From contig JBAIAC010000004.1 in NCBI GenBank assembly GCA_037349315.1, positions 25,733,001 to 25,797,000 on the forward strand: a stretch of 64,000 bases of DNA. The letters are read 5' to 3'. Under the pieces are notes generated by a model. It was not told the origin of the DNA, ran no database searches, and worked only from the letters and a program-made list of their open reading frames with translations. The position numbers were made by a program, and so were the translations under genes. This DNA comes from Chelydra serpentina. Taxonomy: Eukaryota; Chordata; Testudines; Chelydridae. Positions 32,996 through 44,941 of the stretch are shown piece by piece. Numbering within the stretch: position 1 is the stretch's first letter; each line of letters starts with the position of its first letter.

Positions 32996-33045
32996 GAAAA
33001 TCCTGGGAGACCCCCTCCATTTTGTCTTCAGCTGGCTCAAGAGAT
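32996..33045 (+). mobile_element. LTR-like element, right part
   Basis: 'cctgggagaccccctccattttgtcttcagctggctcaagaga' continues the LTR after the CR1. It is cut off by the SINE. Confidence 0.6.
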
Positions 33046-33256
33046 AAATAAAATAAATGGAGATATGCCTATCTCCTAGAACTGGAAGGACCTTGGAAAG
33101 TCATTGATTCCAGTCCCCTGCCTTCACTAGCAGGACCAAGTACTGTCCCCTGACAGATTTTTGCCCTGGATCCCTAAATGACCCCCTCAAGGATTGAACT
33201 CACAACCCTGGGTTTAGCAGGCCAATGCTCAAACCACTGAGCTATCCCTACCCCTT
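33046..33256 (-). repeat. CryI-type tRNA SINE
   Basis: On the minus strand it reads ATAGCTCAGTGGTTTGAGCA (box A), GGTTGTGAGTTCAATCC (box B), 'gatccagggcaaaaatctg', then the CR1-like tail and a TTATTTTATTTA end. It is the same family as 21589 and 8148. Confidence 0.9.
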
Positions 33257-33261
33257 GTCAC

Positions 33262-33490
33262 TGTTTCCAAGAGCCGTGGACAGGTCCATCAATGGCTATT
33301 AGCCAAGATAGTCAGGGATGCAACTCCATGCTCTGGCTGTCTCTGAACCTCTGACTGTCAGAAGGTGGGACAGGACAACAGGGTATGACTCACTCGATAA
33401 ATTGCCCTGTTCTGTTCATTCCCTCTGGTGCCAGCAACTGTTGAAAGACCAAATACTTGGCTAGATGAACCATTGGTCTTACCATTGGTC
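33262..33490 (+). repeat. CR1 3' UTR (older subfamily)
   Basis: It holds 'ggtccatcaatggctattagcc', 'cctgttctgttcattccctctgg' and 'ggctagatgaaccattggtctta'. The same order is found at 43215 and, in part, at 63890. Confidence 0.8.
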
Positions 33491-33816
33491 TTACATTCTT
33501 CGCTTGCTACTGCACTATTATCCTACACCAAGCAGTACATTTTTCTCTCTTAAAGCTAAGAGTTTAGCTACAACACTTTATTTGCAGTGGCTTACAGCTC
33601 AGCTGGTAAAATTTTGCTCTGAAGCTTGATGTATAAAATCTTGAGTCCTAAAACAGAAAATGAGCATTTTACACCATTAATTTAGGTTTTATTTATTTTT
33701 TGCAGTTGTGATTATCAAAAACCACGTTTGTTGCCCATTATGGGCCAACTCCAGCTCTCATAGAAGTTTAATGGAGAGTCTCCCATTTGAGTGGGAGCTG
33801 GATCATTCCTCAAGTC

Positions 33817-34702
33817 CAGGGGTCTCAAACACACGGCCCGTGGGCCGCATGCGGCCCACGGAGCTCTTCCCTGCGGCCCGCGAGGCTCCCTGCGCCCCTC
33901 CCCCGCCAATTTTATTTTTATTTTTTTATCCCCAGGCAGTTCCCGCAGCCAGAACAGCTGTCTGGTGGCTTTGCGGTTTCTGGGAGGGAGGGAGGAGGAG
34001 CGGGAAGTGCGCACACAGGGTAGGAGTGGGGGAGAAGAGGCAGAGCTCCCCCCCTCCCTCCCAGAAACCACGAAACCGCCAGACAGCTGTTCTGGCGGCG
34101 GAACTTCAGAACGTAACTCGGGGAGGCAGGGGGAGGCACGGGGAGCCCGGCAGGCTGCAGGGAAACCCTCCACCAGGCTCCCCATGCCCCCCTGCCCCGA
34201 GTTACGTTCTGAAGTTCCGCCGCCAGAACAGCTGTCTGGTGGTTTCTGGGAGGGAGGGGGGAGGAGCAGGAAGCGCACACACAGGGGAGGAGGTGGGGAG
34301 AAGAGGTGAGCCACCGGGCTCCCCCCGCCCCCCCTCCCAGTGACGTCCTATGGCCGCCAACTCCCCTCACCCCCGCCCCCCCCCCCAGTTACGTTCTGTG
34401 GCCGCTAAGATCCCCGTTCCCTCCGTGCTGCTCCAAGGTTCTATTTTTACCCCCAGGTAGTTCCCGCCACCAGAACAGCTGTCTGGTGACTTCGCGGTTT
34501 CTGGGAGGGAGGGAGGAGGAGCAGGAAGTCGCGCACACAAGAGAGGAGGCGGAGAAGGGGCAGATAAGGGGCGGGGCCTCATGGAAGGGTTGGAGTGGGG
34601 GCGGGGCTAGGGCAGTGAGGGGGCGGGGTCAGTGATGCAGCCCTCAGGCCAATGCACTAGTCCTCATGCGGCCCTCGTGGTAATTTGAGTTTGAGACCCC
34701 TG
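33817..34702. mobile_element. hAT-type non-autonomous transposon
   Basis: The left end CAGGGGTCTCAAAC pairs with the right end GTTTGAGACCCCTG. Flanking 8-mers CTCAAGTC and CTCTAACC match at only five positions, so the duplication has decayed. Inside, 'ggttctggcgg' fold-backs and repeated 'agaacagctgtctggtgg...ttctgggagggaggg' segments (about 33950, 34080, 34230, 34470) produce long chance frames on both strands. Confidence 0.8.
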
Positions 34703-36638
34703 CTCTAACCACTAGACAGTGATTCTTGCTTTCTCAAAACTCCCTAAAAGAAAAATAGGCACAAATCCCTGCTTTCAACGCTCTGTAAACAGGATTCATT
34801 CATGGATTAAGCCATCAAGGTATCCTCCCTCTGGAGAGAAAGTGTTCCAGTATCACAAATATGTATCTCCTAAAGGCCAACTCAGGTTGGAATCTGTTCT
34901 TTGAAGGTGGCATGTCTGATTTCTTTGAACCTAGTATAGATGCTGATCAGATACACTCCTCATAGAGTTTGTGCTGTGCCCAGTCATGCTAATGTGATCC
35001 TTGATTGGATGTGGGAAGAATTTAAAGAGAGCAAACAGAAAGGTAAGGCTAAAAAAATCTGAGCTGACATTGCCTCTACATGTGCCATTGTCTCCTTGTT
35101 CGCAACGGCATAAATTAAGGACGTACGTCAACTCCAATGTTTCCCTTTTACTCAGAATGACCTCACTCCTGAGGGTTTAAGTCAAACCTTTAATGTTCCT
35201 TTAATACGGTTCCAGGGGGGTTAATAGTATTGTGCTGTAAATCACAATCTAGCATTATGCCCGTGAAGTGTTTTGACTTGGACTGTCAAAATCAATTTTT
35301 GGATGCATGATATCATTGCCCTCACAAAAGGAGATAGTAACTGCAGTCCCCTTCTGACTATTACAATAAAACTCAATTGCAATGACTTCTGCATTAGACT
35401 GGGGATCTTTCTTGTTAAATGGCAGTTACAGCTCAAGATAATCCGGTTCCAGCACCTGTTCTCAATTACTAATATGATGACACCTAGAGGTGTCAGAACC
35501 TCATTGTGCTAGGCACTGCACAAACAAGTAACACAAAGACTTTCCCTGCCTGAGAAAGAAGGATTATGATAAATTGAAGCAAGTGGATAAACAGGCAACA
35601 GCCTTCGGATGAAGGGAAAGATAACAGTAAGAAATGATTTGTTTGAATAAGTAAGTAGCTTCAGTGGTCCGATTGATGGCCAGTCTTACCAATGCCAGGT
35701 AGTTTTGATCTGTAAACATCATGGCAAAGGAAGGTTTTAAAGAGGGAGTATTAGTCCTTAAAGACAAAGTATTTAGCTAAATCCTTAGTATTTAACGGCT
35801 AGTGCCATCTCAGATCATTCATAGTGTGGACCTTGTTAGTTTTATTGATTTTTAAGATCCCATTGTGAGCGTGTAGTCTGACCTCCTGTATTACACAGGC
35901 CACAGCCACTCCTGTGTTGAGCCCAGTAACTTGTTAGATGGCTGGCACTACTGAAGACCAACCTGTGGTGTAGTTCCTCATCAGAGAGAGCATGCCTTTG
36001 AGTAAGATGTGCTCAAGGACGTGAGGACTAATGTCCCTAAGGAAAACTTCTGGTATGGGCTCCATTTAGCTGAATTGTGCCTTCACATCTTGTTTCTAAA
36101 GTAGAGTCTGAGTAATGTCACAATTGGTTAACTTTTAACACTGACAGTGTTATAATTAAAATATCTCTTGCTACCTGGAGATGTGAGAAGATATACAAAG
36201 ATGCATGGGAAGTTTGACTGTATGGCATCATTGGGTCACTGGGTACCATGCTCTATCACTTCCCAAATAGGTTCAGAATATATGATGAGAAATTAAACTG
36301 TAGGCCATGCTGGTTTCTTGATTGCAGATTCACAAACATCTGTTACTGAGGTGGGTGATTTTGCCTCTGAGAGAAATAAAAAATGATGGGTAATTGATAT
36401 AGAAATAAATGTGTTTTGGTCAAATGATGGAACTGAAAACAAGAGTGTTGCTCAAGTGACTCCTTAATTTCATGTTGTCAGATGACTTTTTCAGATAATT
36501 ATTTTAGACCCCAATTCAGCAAAGCAGTTATGCATGTCCTTAAGTCCATCCATAAAGTATTCACCCATGTGCTGAAAGTATGTCTTTAAGTGCCTTGCTG
36601 AACTGATGCCTCAAACAGTAGATAATCTGTAAGAAGTA
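34703..36638. other. Non-coding DNA
   Basis: Nothing coding. At about 35876-35960 'tctgacctcctgtattacacaggcc' resembles an old CR1-type 3' end. The rest is unassigned. Confidence 0.45.
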
Positions 36639-36646
36639 ATCCTGAT

Positions 36647-36892
36647 CATAGGCGCCAACTCCGTGGGTGCTCCGGGGCTGGAGCACCCACGGAGAAAAAT
36701 TGGTGGGTGCTCTGCACCCACCGGCAACTCCCCGCCCGCCCCGGACCCGCGGGAAACTTACCGGGCACCGGGAGACGTTGCAGGGGCCCCGCCCCCGACG
36801 CTGGGCAACATGGCGTCGGCGTCGGGGCCCCGCAACGTCACCCGACGCCGGGTGACAGCACCCACGGGCGGGGCCGGAAGTCGGCCCCTATG
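36647..36892. mobile_element. Small hAT-type MITE with perfect 8-bp TSD (copy A)
   Basis: It is bounded by CATAGGCGCCAACTCCGTGG and CCGGAAGTCGGCCCCTATG, which pair at the tips. ATCCTGAT lies on both sides (36639-36646 and 36893-36900), without mismatch. It is GC-rich with an inner hairpin 'gtgggtgctccggggctggagcacccac'. It belongs to the same family as 55638-55924. Confidence 0.92.
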
Positions 36893-37222
36893 ATCCTGAT
36901 TACTTTTCAGACAAAAAAATCTACTTAGAGTATTTTTATTTTCAATGTTCTTTAGAAAAACAAAAAACAAAGTTGATGTACATGAGCAGTAGAATGGCAT
37001 TGTGGTAACTGTTATAGACAAATATAGCAAAGGTAATGTAAGACTGTGATCAACATTGCTATTGGCTGCTTGTGGACTCATGCAAATTCAGCAAATGGGC
37101 CTGCCTCTGGGACCACAGTTGCCAAAAGTGAAAACAACTTTCTTTGATGTTCGTGCCTTTTTGCGCAGGAGGCCCAATTATCCTCTCTCCCCTTTTAGCA
37201 GCTTGAGGCCCTGTAAACTGTA

Positions 37223-37484
37223 GGTATGTCTACACTGCAATTAAAACACTGTGGCTGGCCCATGGCTTGTGGGATTCTGGGTAAGGAGCTGTTTAATTGT
37301 GGTGTAGGCATTCCGGCTCAGACTGCATCCTGAGCTCTGGGACCCTCCCATCTCCTAGGGTTCTAAAGCCCAGACACCAGCCCGACCCCAAAAGTCAACA
37401 TCACAATTAAAAAACCCATTAACCTGAGTCCAAGTCAGTGGGCACAGGCCAGCAATGGGTTTTTAATTGCAGTGTAGACATACC
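37223..37484. mobile_element. MITE with 24-bp perfect TIR
   Basis: GGTATGTCTACACTGCAATT at 37223 and its exact inverse ending at 37484 (the pairing extends 24 bp) enclose a 214-bp non-coding body. The tip GTCTACACT is shared with the Harbinger element at 50295 and the multi-hairpin MITEs. The target duplication is not resolved. Confidence 0.85.
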
Positions 37485-38066
37485 CAGAAAGGCCAGCCCG
37501 GGCAATGAGTAATCTCTTACACCTATATTGAATCAAGCAATTGGCGATTCATAACAGATTTGATTCTTTTCAAAGTAACTTTCACAGCAGCCCTGGGAAC
37601 AACTTCTATTAAGATATTTTTCATTATGCAAATAGTTTGATGTTTTGAAAAATAGCAGAGTTGCTAACATTTGTTCTGGTGAAGTAAAATATGTATTAAT
37701 TTGACTAAACCAAGTGACTCTAAAATAGTGTACAAGCAGCCCTTTGCATTAATTCCAATTGAAATGTCAGTGCTTCATAATTCATGACAATATGCTGAGA
37801 TTTATTTTTAATAGTGTGCTGCAGGTTCAGTTAAGATCAGATGTAAAATCAGTCTCTCTGTCCCTTCTTGGAGCTCTTGGAAGCCTTTTGTCCTCTCACT
37901 TGGTTTATTTTTTCTTTACTTTAGCTGAATAATCATTAACTATAATTTCAACGTACATTCCTGAGTAGATTAAAAAGTAAGATCAGATATCCCAATAGTG
38001 GTTTATTTAGATCTTCATTAATTTGATCATCTTTGCAGGAAGATGACAAGATTTCCCTTGCTTTTT
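37485..38066. other. Non-coding DNA
   Basis: AT-rich with no assigned feature. Confidence 0.5.
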
Positions 38067-38074
38067 GTTTAGAA

Positions 38075-38686
38075 CAGGGGTGGGCAAACGTTTTGGCCCA
38101 AGAGCCACATCTGGGTGGGGAAATTGCATGCAGGGCCATGAATGTAGGGCTGGGGCAGGGGGATGGGGTGTGGGAGGGAGTGCGGAGTGTGGGAGGGGGT
38201 GCGGTGTGCAGGAAGGGGCTCAGGGCAAGGGGTTGTGGCAGAGGAGGGGTGCGGGATGTACGAGGGGGCTCAGGGAAGGGGTTTGGGTGCAGGAGGTGGT
38301 GCGGAGTGTGGGAGGGAGCTCAGGGTGGGGAGTTGGGGTGCAGGGGCGCAAGAGGGGTTCAGGGTGCGGGCTCTGGCCTGGCACCACTTACCTGGAGTGG
38401 CTCCAGGGTGGCAGCGGCACGCACCAGGGCCAGGGCAGCTCCCTGTGTGCCTGCCCTGGTCCCGCGCCGCTCCCGGAAGCGGCCGGCACCATGTTCCTGT
38501 GGCCCCTGGCCGACCAATGGGAGCTTCGAGGGAGGTACCCATAGGAGAGGGCAGCACATGGAGCCCTCCGCTCCCCCTCCCCGAGGGGCCACAGGGACGT
38601 GGTGCTGGCCACTTCCGGGTGCAGCGGGGGGGCCCGCAGTGCCATGGGGATGGCAATCCCGTGGGCCGGATCCAAAGCCCTGACAG
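38075..38686. mobile_element. hAT-type non-autonomous transposon
   Basis: The left end CAGGGGTGGGCAAACGTTTTGG is typical of a widespread hAT family. The right end 'ggatccaaagccctgacag' is diverged. Flanks GTTTAGAA (38067-38074) and TTTTAGAA (38687-38694) match at 7 of 8. The interior holds tandem 'ggagtgcggagtgtgggag'-like units that give chance Gly-rich frames. Confidence 0.75.
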
Positions 38687-38885
38687 TTTTAGAAGATGGC
38701 ATATGGGGATCAAGAAGCAATTTCCAGACTGGTGTTTGTAGAATATGATAACATGATAAATCAGACATGATAGTTGTGTTATTTTGTTTTCAATAGTAAT
38801 TCTATAGATGATTATGTTTTAGGATCAGCTGGATCAAGTAGACTGAGATAGGACTTGGAGTCAGGAGACCTAGGTTCAGTTACTG

Positions 38886-39188
38886 ACTGAGGGCTGGTCC
38901 ACACTAGGGGGCGGGATCGATCTAAGATACACAACTTCAGCTACGTGAATAGCGTAGCTGAAGTCGAAGTATCTTAGATCGAATTACAAACTACTTACCT
39001 CGGGTCCACGCGTCGCAGGCAGGCTCCCCCGTCGACTCCGCTTACTCCTCGCGCCGAGCTGGAGTTCCGGAGTCGACGGGGAGCGCTTCTGGGATCGATT
39101 TATTGCATCTACATGAGATGCGCTAAATCGATCCCAGAACATCGATCGCTACCCGCCGAATCGGGCGGGTAGTGTGGATGTACCCTCA
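38886..39188 (-). mobile_element. Multi-hairpin CpG-rich MITE, copy 2
   Basis: It has the same parts as copy 1 in reverse order: the palindrome 'acttcagctacg...cgtagctgaagt' first (38934-38964), then the GTCGAC-rich middle, then the paired 'gggatcgatttattgc...gcgctaaatcgatccc' (39091-39134). The ends are 'gggctggtccacactag' and 'tagtgtggatgtaccc'. Confidence 0.8.
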
Positions 39189-39959
39189 TACAACTCACTT
39201 AACCACTCCAGGCCTAATGCTCCTCTCACAGCAGTGTAAATCAGGGGTAACTTCACTGAAGTTGATGAAGTTACACCATTGTAAAAAACTGGTATGAGAG
39301 GACAGTATGGTCCTCTATGCCGTAGTTACTCCTTATGCAAACTTTTCCCCTCCTTTAGGAAAGTAATCTACAAATGAACAAAATACTACCTCCATACAAA
39401 GAGCTATTGCTAATCAACAGAATTCCCTCCCTACTGGGGATAGTTCAGAGAATAGCAACAAAAATCATTACAGGGCGGGAGGGATTGATTAATAAGGAAA
39501 AACTGAATTAACTGCTAATACTCATTAGCATTTATCTACTGTAACACTCAGTAAATATACAGACAGAAGGAGGCTTGGCAGAACTCAACTTTTAATTTTT
39601 TAAAATAATTTTGACAGATAATATCGATATTTATTTTTAAACACTTTTTTCTATTTTTAGCAATTAAAATGTTCAGAGTTGCAGGAAATTATGGGACTCT
39701 GACAATTATTTAATGACAGTAGACATTGAAATTCAAATCTTTAAAACACAAATTGTCACATGTCAAAATACACAAAGTAAATATCCTTAAATCAAACTCT
39801 AATAAGTTCTCAAGCAGCAGTGTTCTTACTTTTCTTATCTGTAACTTTAATTTATTATCAATGGAAATATTTTATCATGAGTTTGTGCACGTATGGTGAA
39901 ATCAATGCTTACCAACATTTACCGATAAAAATTCTAATACCTTCCAATCTGATTAATAA
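39189..39959. other. AT-rich DNA with an old CR1 scrap
   Basis: At 39430-39530 'gagaatagcaacaaaaatcatta' matches the CR1 segment coding for [10 protein letters not shown] in diverged form. The rest is very AT-rich and unassigned. Confidence 0.45.
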
Positions 39960-40800
39960 AGTTTGGCTAAATGACAACTAAGGGGGATCTACAACAGCTA
40001 TCACCTGGATCACCTGGATCAATCTGTCTTCAGCTGTCGTTAAGACTGCACCGATCACAACACATCCGCCATTCTTCTCGCACTCTTGCCTTTCTTCTCC
40101 ATGTTCATCCGAAACGTTTAACAATGTCGTCTTCCCATGTTCTTGGAGGCCAGCTAAGTGGTCTTTTCTGTTCTCGCGGGTACCACTCAGCAATAATTGC
40201 GGTCCACCTGTTGTCCGTGAACTGTGCCGTGTGGCCCGCCCATTGTATTTTGTTATGTCTGCTTTCCACAACAATATCTCTCACACAGCTGCGTTCTCTG
40301 ATCATTTCGCTTGGGATGCGATCCAGAAGGGAGATTCCCAACATAACTCGTTCCATTGCCCTTTCAGCTACTGACAACCGCTGCTCTTCTCTCTTTGTCA
40401 GTGCCCACATTTCACTGCCATACCACATGGCTGGCAGCACTGTTGAATTGAAGATATTTGCGTGTGTGGTCTTGTCGATTTTTTTTTTTGGAGAACGTCC
40501 TTGATGGAATTGAACGCACACCATTCTGCTCGAATCCTTCACGAGATTTCTCCGTTCAGATCTTGACGTATGTTGACTTCTTGGTCCAAATATATGTACT
40601 GTTCCACTTCTTCGATTTCTTCTCCTGCTACCGTTATTTGGGCTTTTCGTAAGATGTCCGATCACATATATTTCATTTTGCAGTGGTTCATTTTCAGGCC
40701 AACCTGACTACTTTTCTTGTCGAGTCTTCGTAGCATGCTCTGCAGTTGATTGGTACTTTCGGCAATTACATGATGTCGTCCGTGAATCTGAGATGAGATA
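39960..40800 (-). pseudogene. RTE-like LINE, RT C-terminal remnant
   Basis: The minus-strand frame 40105-40665 (186 codons) carries LPAMWYGSEMWALTKREEQRL, MLGISLLDRIPSEMIRERS and QWAGHTAQFTDNRWT, followed by EWYPREQKRPLSWPPRTWEDDI. This is the typical C-terminal segment of RTE-type LINE proteins after the RT domain. The RT core itself is not readable and the frame is broken near 40660. The Met at 40665 is not a true start. Confidence 0.8.
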
Positions 40801-41526
40801 ATCATTCTCCATTTATGTTGACACTACAACAGATATAAGTCTGTAAATATCTGAAGGGTGTATTACCAAAGGATAGAATTAAAATAGAAATTTAGGCCAA
40901 ATATTGAGTGAGGGGTTGGTGGAATAGAGAAAGAACCTGTCCTGACAGTGAAATCCATAAAATTGTGGAAGAGTTTTCCCAGGAGAAGCGGTGGAAGCCC
41001 TATCCTAGAAGAAATTTAAAAGAAGGCTAAACAAAGGACTGTGAAATATTGTAACAAATTCAGTGCATTACTTTTCAGAAGTACATGACAACAGCAGGGA
41101 CAGCACTGCAGTCTTCATACTTCCTACTTCAAAAATACAGCCTCCTCCCGTTTGAGTTAAAGGTAAACATAAGCAGTATAAGAACTTTGACACACAGTTC
41201 TGATTCTATCCAGTAGAGGGCAGAGGTGTACACATACACTAGTCAGTTCATTACAATAAATTTTGCAGGGAACAAAGTTGCAGTGGCATGGAACACAATC
41301 TATCCTAGTATTTTAATTTATAATTAGAGGAATTTGTGTTTAGTTTTATTTATGTTTTTATATTGTTACCATTCACCCACAGAGGCAGTTCAAAAATATA
41401 AAGAATAACAGACAATACCTCAAAAAGAACCACTTAAAAAACAGTATAACATTATCTGCAAGGCCTTTTGGAAGCTAAGGAGCACTATTTTAATACTGGG
41501 ACTGGGGAGATCTGGGTTCCTGGCTC
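40801..41526. other. Non-coding DNA with an old CR1-like piece
   Basis: At 40830-41060 'ccaaatattgagtgaggggttggtgg' and 'ggtggaagccctatcctagaagaaatttaaa' resemble the C-terminal end of old CR1 (the [17 protein letters not shown] region) in decayed form. The rest is unassigned. Confidence 0.45.
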
Positions 41527-41862
41527 CAGAGGTGGATTACGGTTTTGTGGGGCCCTGGGCCACAGCAAGTGGGGGCCCCCCTACCCCTTCCGCCTGTAGT
41601 CCCTACCCCCCGCCCTTCTCCCCGGTGTTCCTGCAGGGAAAATGGGGTTGGGGTGAGGGGGGCTTGCCATGGATGCCTGCCCGGCGCTCCTGCTGGGCAG
41701 CGGAATAGGGGCACAGGGGCTTCCCCCGCTCCCTTGCAGGAGTCCCCGCACCCTGACCCCGCTCCCTGGCAGGCGCGCCGGGTGGACGGGGAGCAGGATC
41801 GGTATGCAGGGGCACCCATTTTCCCAGGATCCCCCAATTAGCTGGGGCCCCTGTGCATGGGT
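41527..41862. repeat. GC-rich DNA transposon fragment (hAT-like)
   Basis: It starts 'agaggtggattacggttttgtggggccctgggcc', and the far side has 'ggggcccctgtgcatggg', partly paired. The terminal repeat is not complete and no duplication was found. Confidence 0.4.
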
Positions 41863-43214
41863 CCTGTTAGCCCAGTGGCTAATCCTTCAGCTAAATCAGT
41901 TTTCTCCCAGTACCATCTGTAACATACTATATGTTTCTTCCCAGTCTATGTTGATCTTGTCTGTGCAGAGAATAAGCTCTTAGGAACAGAACTATTCCTT
42001 ACTTTGTGTTTCTATAGTACCTAGCACAGTGCATCCCTGGTCTCAATTGTAGCTTCTTGAGAATACCAAAACACAAATATTAATAAACTTGTATTAGTAG
42101 TAGTAGTAAATTTCACTGGATGACCCATTATGAGAAAAACAAACATTAGTATAAAATGACTTGTTGTGAAGTTTTGTTTTAGTAGAAGGTAACATTGCCT
42201 ATGTACTTCTGCCATGGGGCATTCACACTTTTATTTGTAGTTAGTAGGGTTTTTAAATAAACAATTAGTGTTTGATGTTTGTTTGTTTTTTGTTTTGTCA
42301 ACTACAGTCTGGCCCTCCTGTTTTGTGATTATTGGCCTGGATAGTGTGATTAATGTAGGCTTTTGCTGGGTTTTTTTCTACCTTCACACGAATTTACAGC
42401 AGCAGATTGCCCAATGCATGCTGAGTGTTTTATGAGATCAGTGCAGAGAGCAATGCTGACAGTGATTTTCAGGGGGAACTTTTCACCTGTCCTCTGGTTG
42501 GAAGTCATGTTTAGCAACTGTGACCAGCAGTAAAGGGGTAGGCAAGACAAGTGTGAAAGAGCAGCAGACTAGAAAATAAATGAAATTAGCACTTCAAAGC
42601 ACTTGCACTAGTGATAGCTCTCTCTCTCAGATGTAGTACATAAGCCATAAGTGACTGTACAAGCAGGGAACTGGATTCCATCTCTGCAAAGGGAGACAAA
42701 CAGATTTAAAGATGATGTACCTTAACATAACACCCCATTAAAATAAGGATTGTTGAGCATCACCATCAACACAAATGGGAAGAAATTGCTAACTATACAG
42801 AAAATGTTCCCAATGGCAGAACAAGAGGAGCTCCTTGGGCAGATTTACCCTTAGCACAGCAAAGGTGCCATAATGGACCTACAGTTCATCAACATGAATA
42901 TGTGAAACAAGTAGTACATAAAAGCCTACCCCAGTACTCAAATAACTACAGAGGCATAATCCACTCTTGTATTTCCTGCTCTCAACAGCCCTAACCTCCC
43001 AACCAGTGGAGTGAAAAATCTGAAAATGCTCAAGATGCTAGAACCTACATCATACCAATATATGAAACACTGGGAAGAAATCAACCCTGTAGACTGCTAC
43101 AAATCCTTGTGCAGAGCTATCTCAGCAGAATACCCTCACTATGGTGAAACTAGCAAAGCTAAGATGGACTCTTACCAAGTGCAGAATCCATGAATACAAA
43201 CTAGACGTGAAAAC
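41863..43214. other. Non-coding DNA with a CORE-SINE tail
   Basis: At 41930-42100 'tctatagtacctagcacagtgcatccctgg' followed by 'aatattaataaacttg' is a MIR-type 3' end. A 'tttgttttttgttttg' patch lies near 42280. The rest is unassigned. Confidence 0.5.
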
Positions 43215-43441
43215 TGGAAGTCCTGAAGCACCATTCAACCCAGATGGGAACCAATGGGACAGAGAAGAAATTGAGACGCCAAAGCTGGGAATGGGCAACA
43301 GGGGATGGATCACTTGATGATTACCTGTTCTGTTCATTCCCTCTGGAGCACCTGGCATTGGCCAATGTCAGAAGACAGGATACTAGGCTAGATGCACCTT
43401 TGGTCTGACCCACTATGGCCATTCTTATGTTCTTATATTCC
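43215..43441 (+). repeat. CR1 3' UTR (older subfamily)
   Basis: 'aagctgggaatgggcaacaggggatggatcacttgatg', 'ctgttctgttcattccctctgg', 'ggctagatgcacctttggtctgaccca' and the tail 'ttcttatgttcttat' are in order. Confidence 0.85.
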
Positions 43442-43749
43442 ATTGTCGCACATACAAGAGAGTTTGAGAAATATATTTCCTGTAATTATCAACCAAGATA
43501 AAAGATTTTTCATGACAACAACAAAAAGAAAAGGAAAGAAAAAAAGGGAAAAGCTGCCAGAAGAAAAACAAGCAATAAAAGAGGAAGGATGGCTGAGAAA
43601 TTAAGCTGCTAGACCGATTTGTGGGATATATAGGTTTAGTTCCTTGCTCCACCCCAGGCTTCCTGTGTGGCCTTAGGTAAATCATTTAGGGGTGCATTTT
43701 TAAAAACGCCTACGTGACTTAGGTACCTAACTCCCATCCCGTTGACTTT
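43442..43749. other. Non-coding DNA
   Basis: An A-rich patch lies at about 43520-43580 and a small fold-back remnant at 43690-43745 ('acttaggtacctaact'). Confidence 0.45.
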
Positions 43750-44129
43750 CATAGAATCATAGAATCTCAGGGTTGGAAGGGACCTCAGAAGGTCATCTAG
43801 TCCAACCCCCTGCTCAAAGCAGGACCAACCCCAACTAAATCATCCCAGCCAGGGCTTTGTCAAGCGTGACCTTAAAAACCTCTAAGGAAGGAGATTCCAC
43901 CACCTCCCTAGGTAACCCATTCCAGTTCTTCACCACCCTACTAGTGAAGAAGTTTTTCCTAATATCCAACCTAAACCTCCCCCTCTGCAACTTGAGACCA
44001 TTACTCTTTGTTCTGTCATCTTCTACCACTGAGAACAGTCTAGATCCATCCTCTTTGGAACCCCCTTTCAGGTAGTTGAAAACAGCTATCAAATCCCCCC
44101 TCATTCTTCTCTTCTGCAGGCTAAACAAT
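43750..44129 (-). mobile_element. CR1 LINE, strongly 5'-truncated
   Basis: The minus strand gives the last 97 codons of CR1 ORF2 (frame 43835-44128: [19 protein letters not shown] through the final GMI), the 3' UTR and a CATAGAAT tail at 43750. There is no stop in the frame. It is a dead fragment of the young subfamily. Confidence 0.95.
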
Positions 44130-44169
44130 AAGGGCTAGGAATTTACCTTAGGTGCTTTTGAAAATCTCA

Positions 44170-44461
44170 CCCTGAAGGCTAGTCTATACTTACCAGCTCT
44201 GTCGGACGCGTCGGATCGATCTTCTGGGTTCGATTTATCGCGTCTTGTCTAGACGCGATAAATCGAACCAGGAAATGCTCCCCTGTCGACGCTGGTAATC
44301 CTGCTCCACGAACGGAGCAGGCAGAGTCGACGGGGGAGCCTGTGCGCCGCGGTGTGGACCAGGGGTGAGTACTTTGAAGTTCGAAATAAGATACTTCAAC
44401 TTCAGTAGCTGAAGTCGCGTATCTTACTTCGAACTTCGGGGCTAGTGTAGACCAGCCCTTA
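44170..44461 (+). mobile_element. Multi-hairpin CpG-rich MITE, copy 3
   Basis: The palindrome 'ttcgatttatcgcgtcttgt...agacgcgataaatcgaa' (44229-44267), a GTCGACG-rich middle and a shortened 'acttcagtagctgaagt' hairpin are in the order of copy 1. The ends are 'ggctagtctatactt' and 'gctagtgtagaccagccc'. Confidence 0.8.
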
Positions 44462-44715
44462 GTCTCTCAGTTCCTCATCTCTAAAAGGGGGGTCATAGCA
44501 GATCCCTACCTCATAACGGTGTTGGCAGAAAGACACATTAAATATTGTGAGCGAGTCAGATACCACAGCAATAAGGACCATAGATAGTGACTCATCACAC
44601 AAAACCGCCTGCCAGGGGATCAGGGGTAGTAAGGACCAAGGGCCATGGGATAAAAGCAGAAACACACTGGAAGCCCTGTCCAGACCTCAGGTTTTTACAG
44701 TGCACCGTGTGGCTT

Positions 44716-44941
44716 GCTCTGCCCGGGAGTGGCGCCAGCTTTTTTGCTGCCCTAGGCAGCAGCGGTGGGAGAGGCTGCCGCTGAAAAGCTGCCGAGGTCC
44801 CCGGCGGCCGAAGAAGCTGCCGCCGAAGTGTTCTTCGGGGACCTCTCCCACCGCTGCTGCCTAGGGACCTGAAATGCTGCCCCTCAAATCCTGACTCCCT
44901 AGGTGACTGCCTAGGGTCGCCTAATGGTAGTGCCGGCCCTG
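44716..44941. mobile_element. Fold-back MITE, CAGGGCCGGC-type end
   Basis: The right end 'tagtgccggccctg' matches the right end of the hAT at 20946 ('gcgcaccggccctg'), including 'gcctagggtcgcctaatgg'. The inside is a large hairpin: 'ccctaggcagcagcggtgggagagg' pairs with 'cctctcccaccgctgctgcctaggg'. The left end is diverged. Confidence 0.7.

Noticed and set aside
33188..33256. A tRNA gene on the minus strand
   Set aside because: It is the tRNA-derived head of a SINE, followed by the SINE body.
33708..34635. Frames of 100-211 codons on both strands
   Set aside because: They fall within the hAT element at 33817-34702 and its flank. They are made of repeated 'ctgggagggaggg' segments and show no domain.
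38033..38768. Frames of 126-216 codons on both strands
   Set aside because: They are chance frames across G-rich tandem units of the hAT at 38075-38686.
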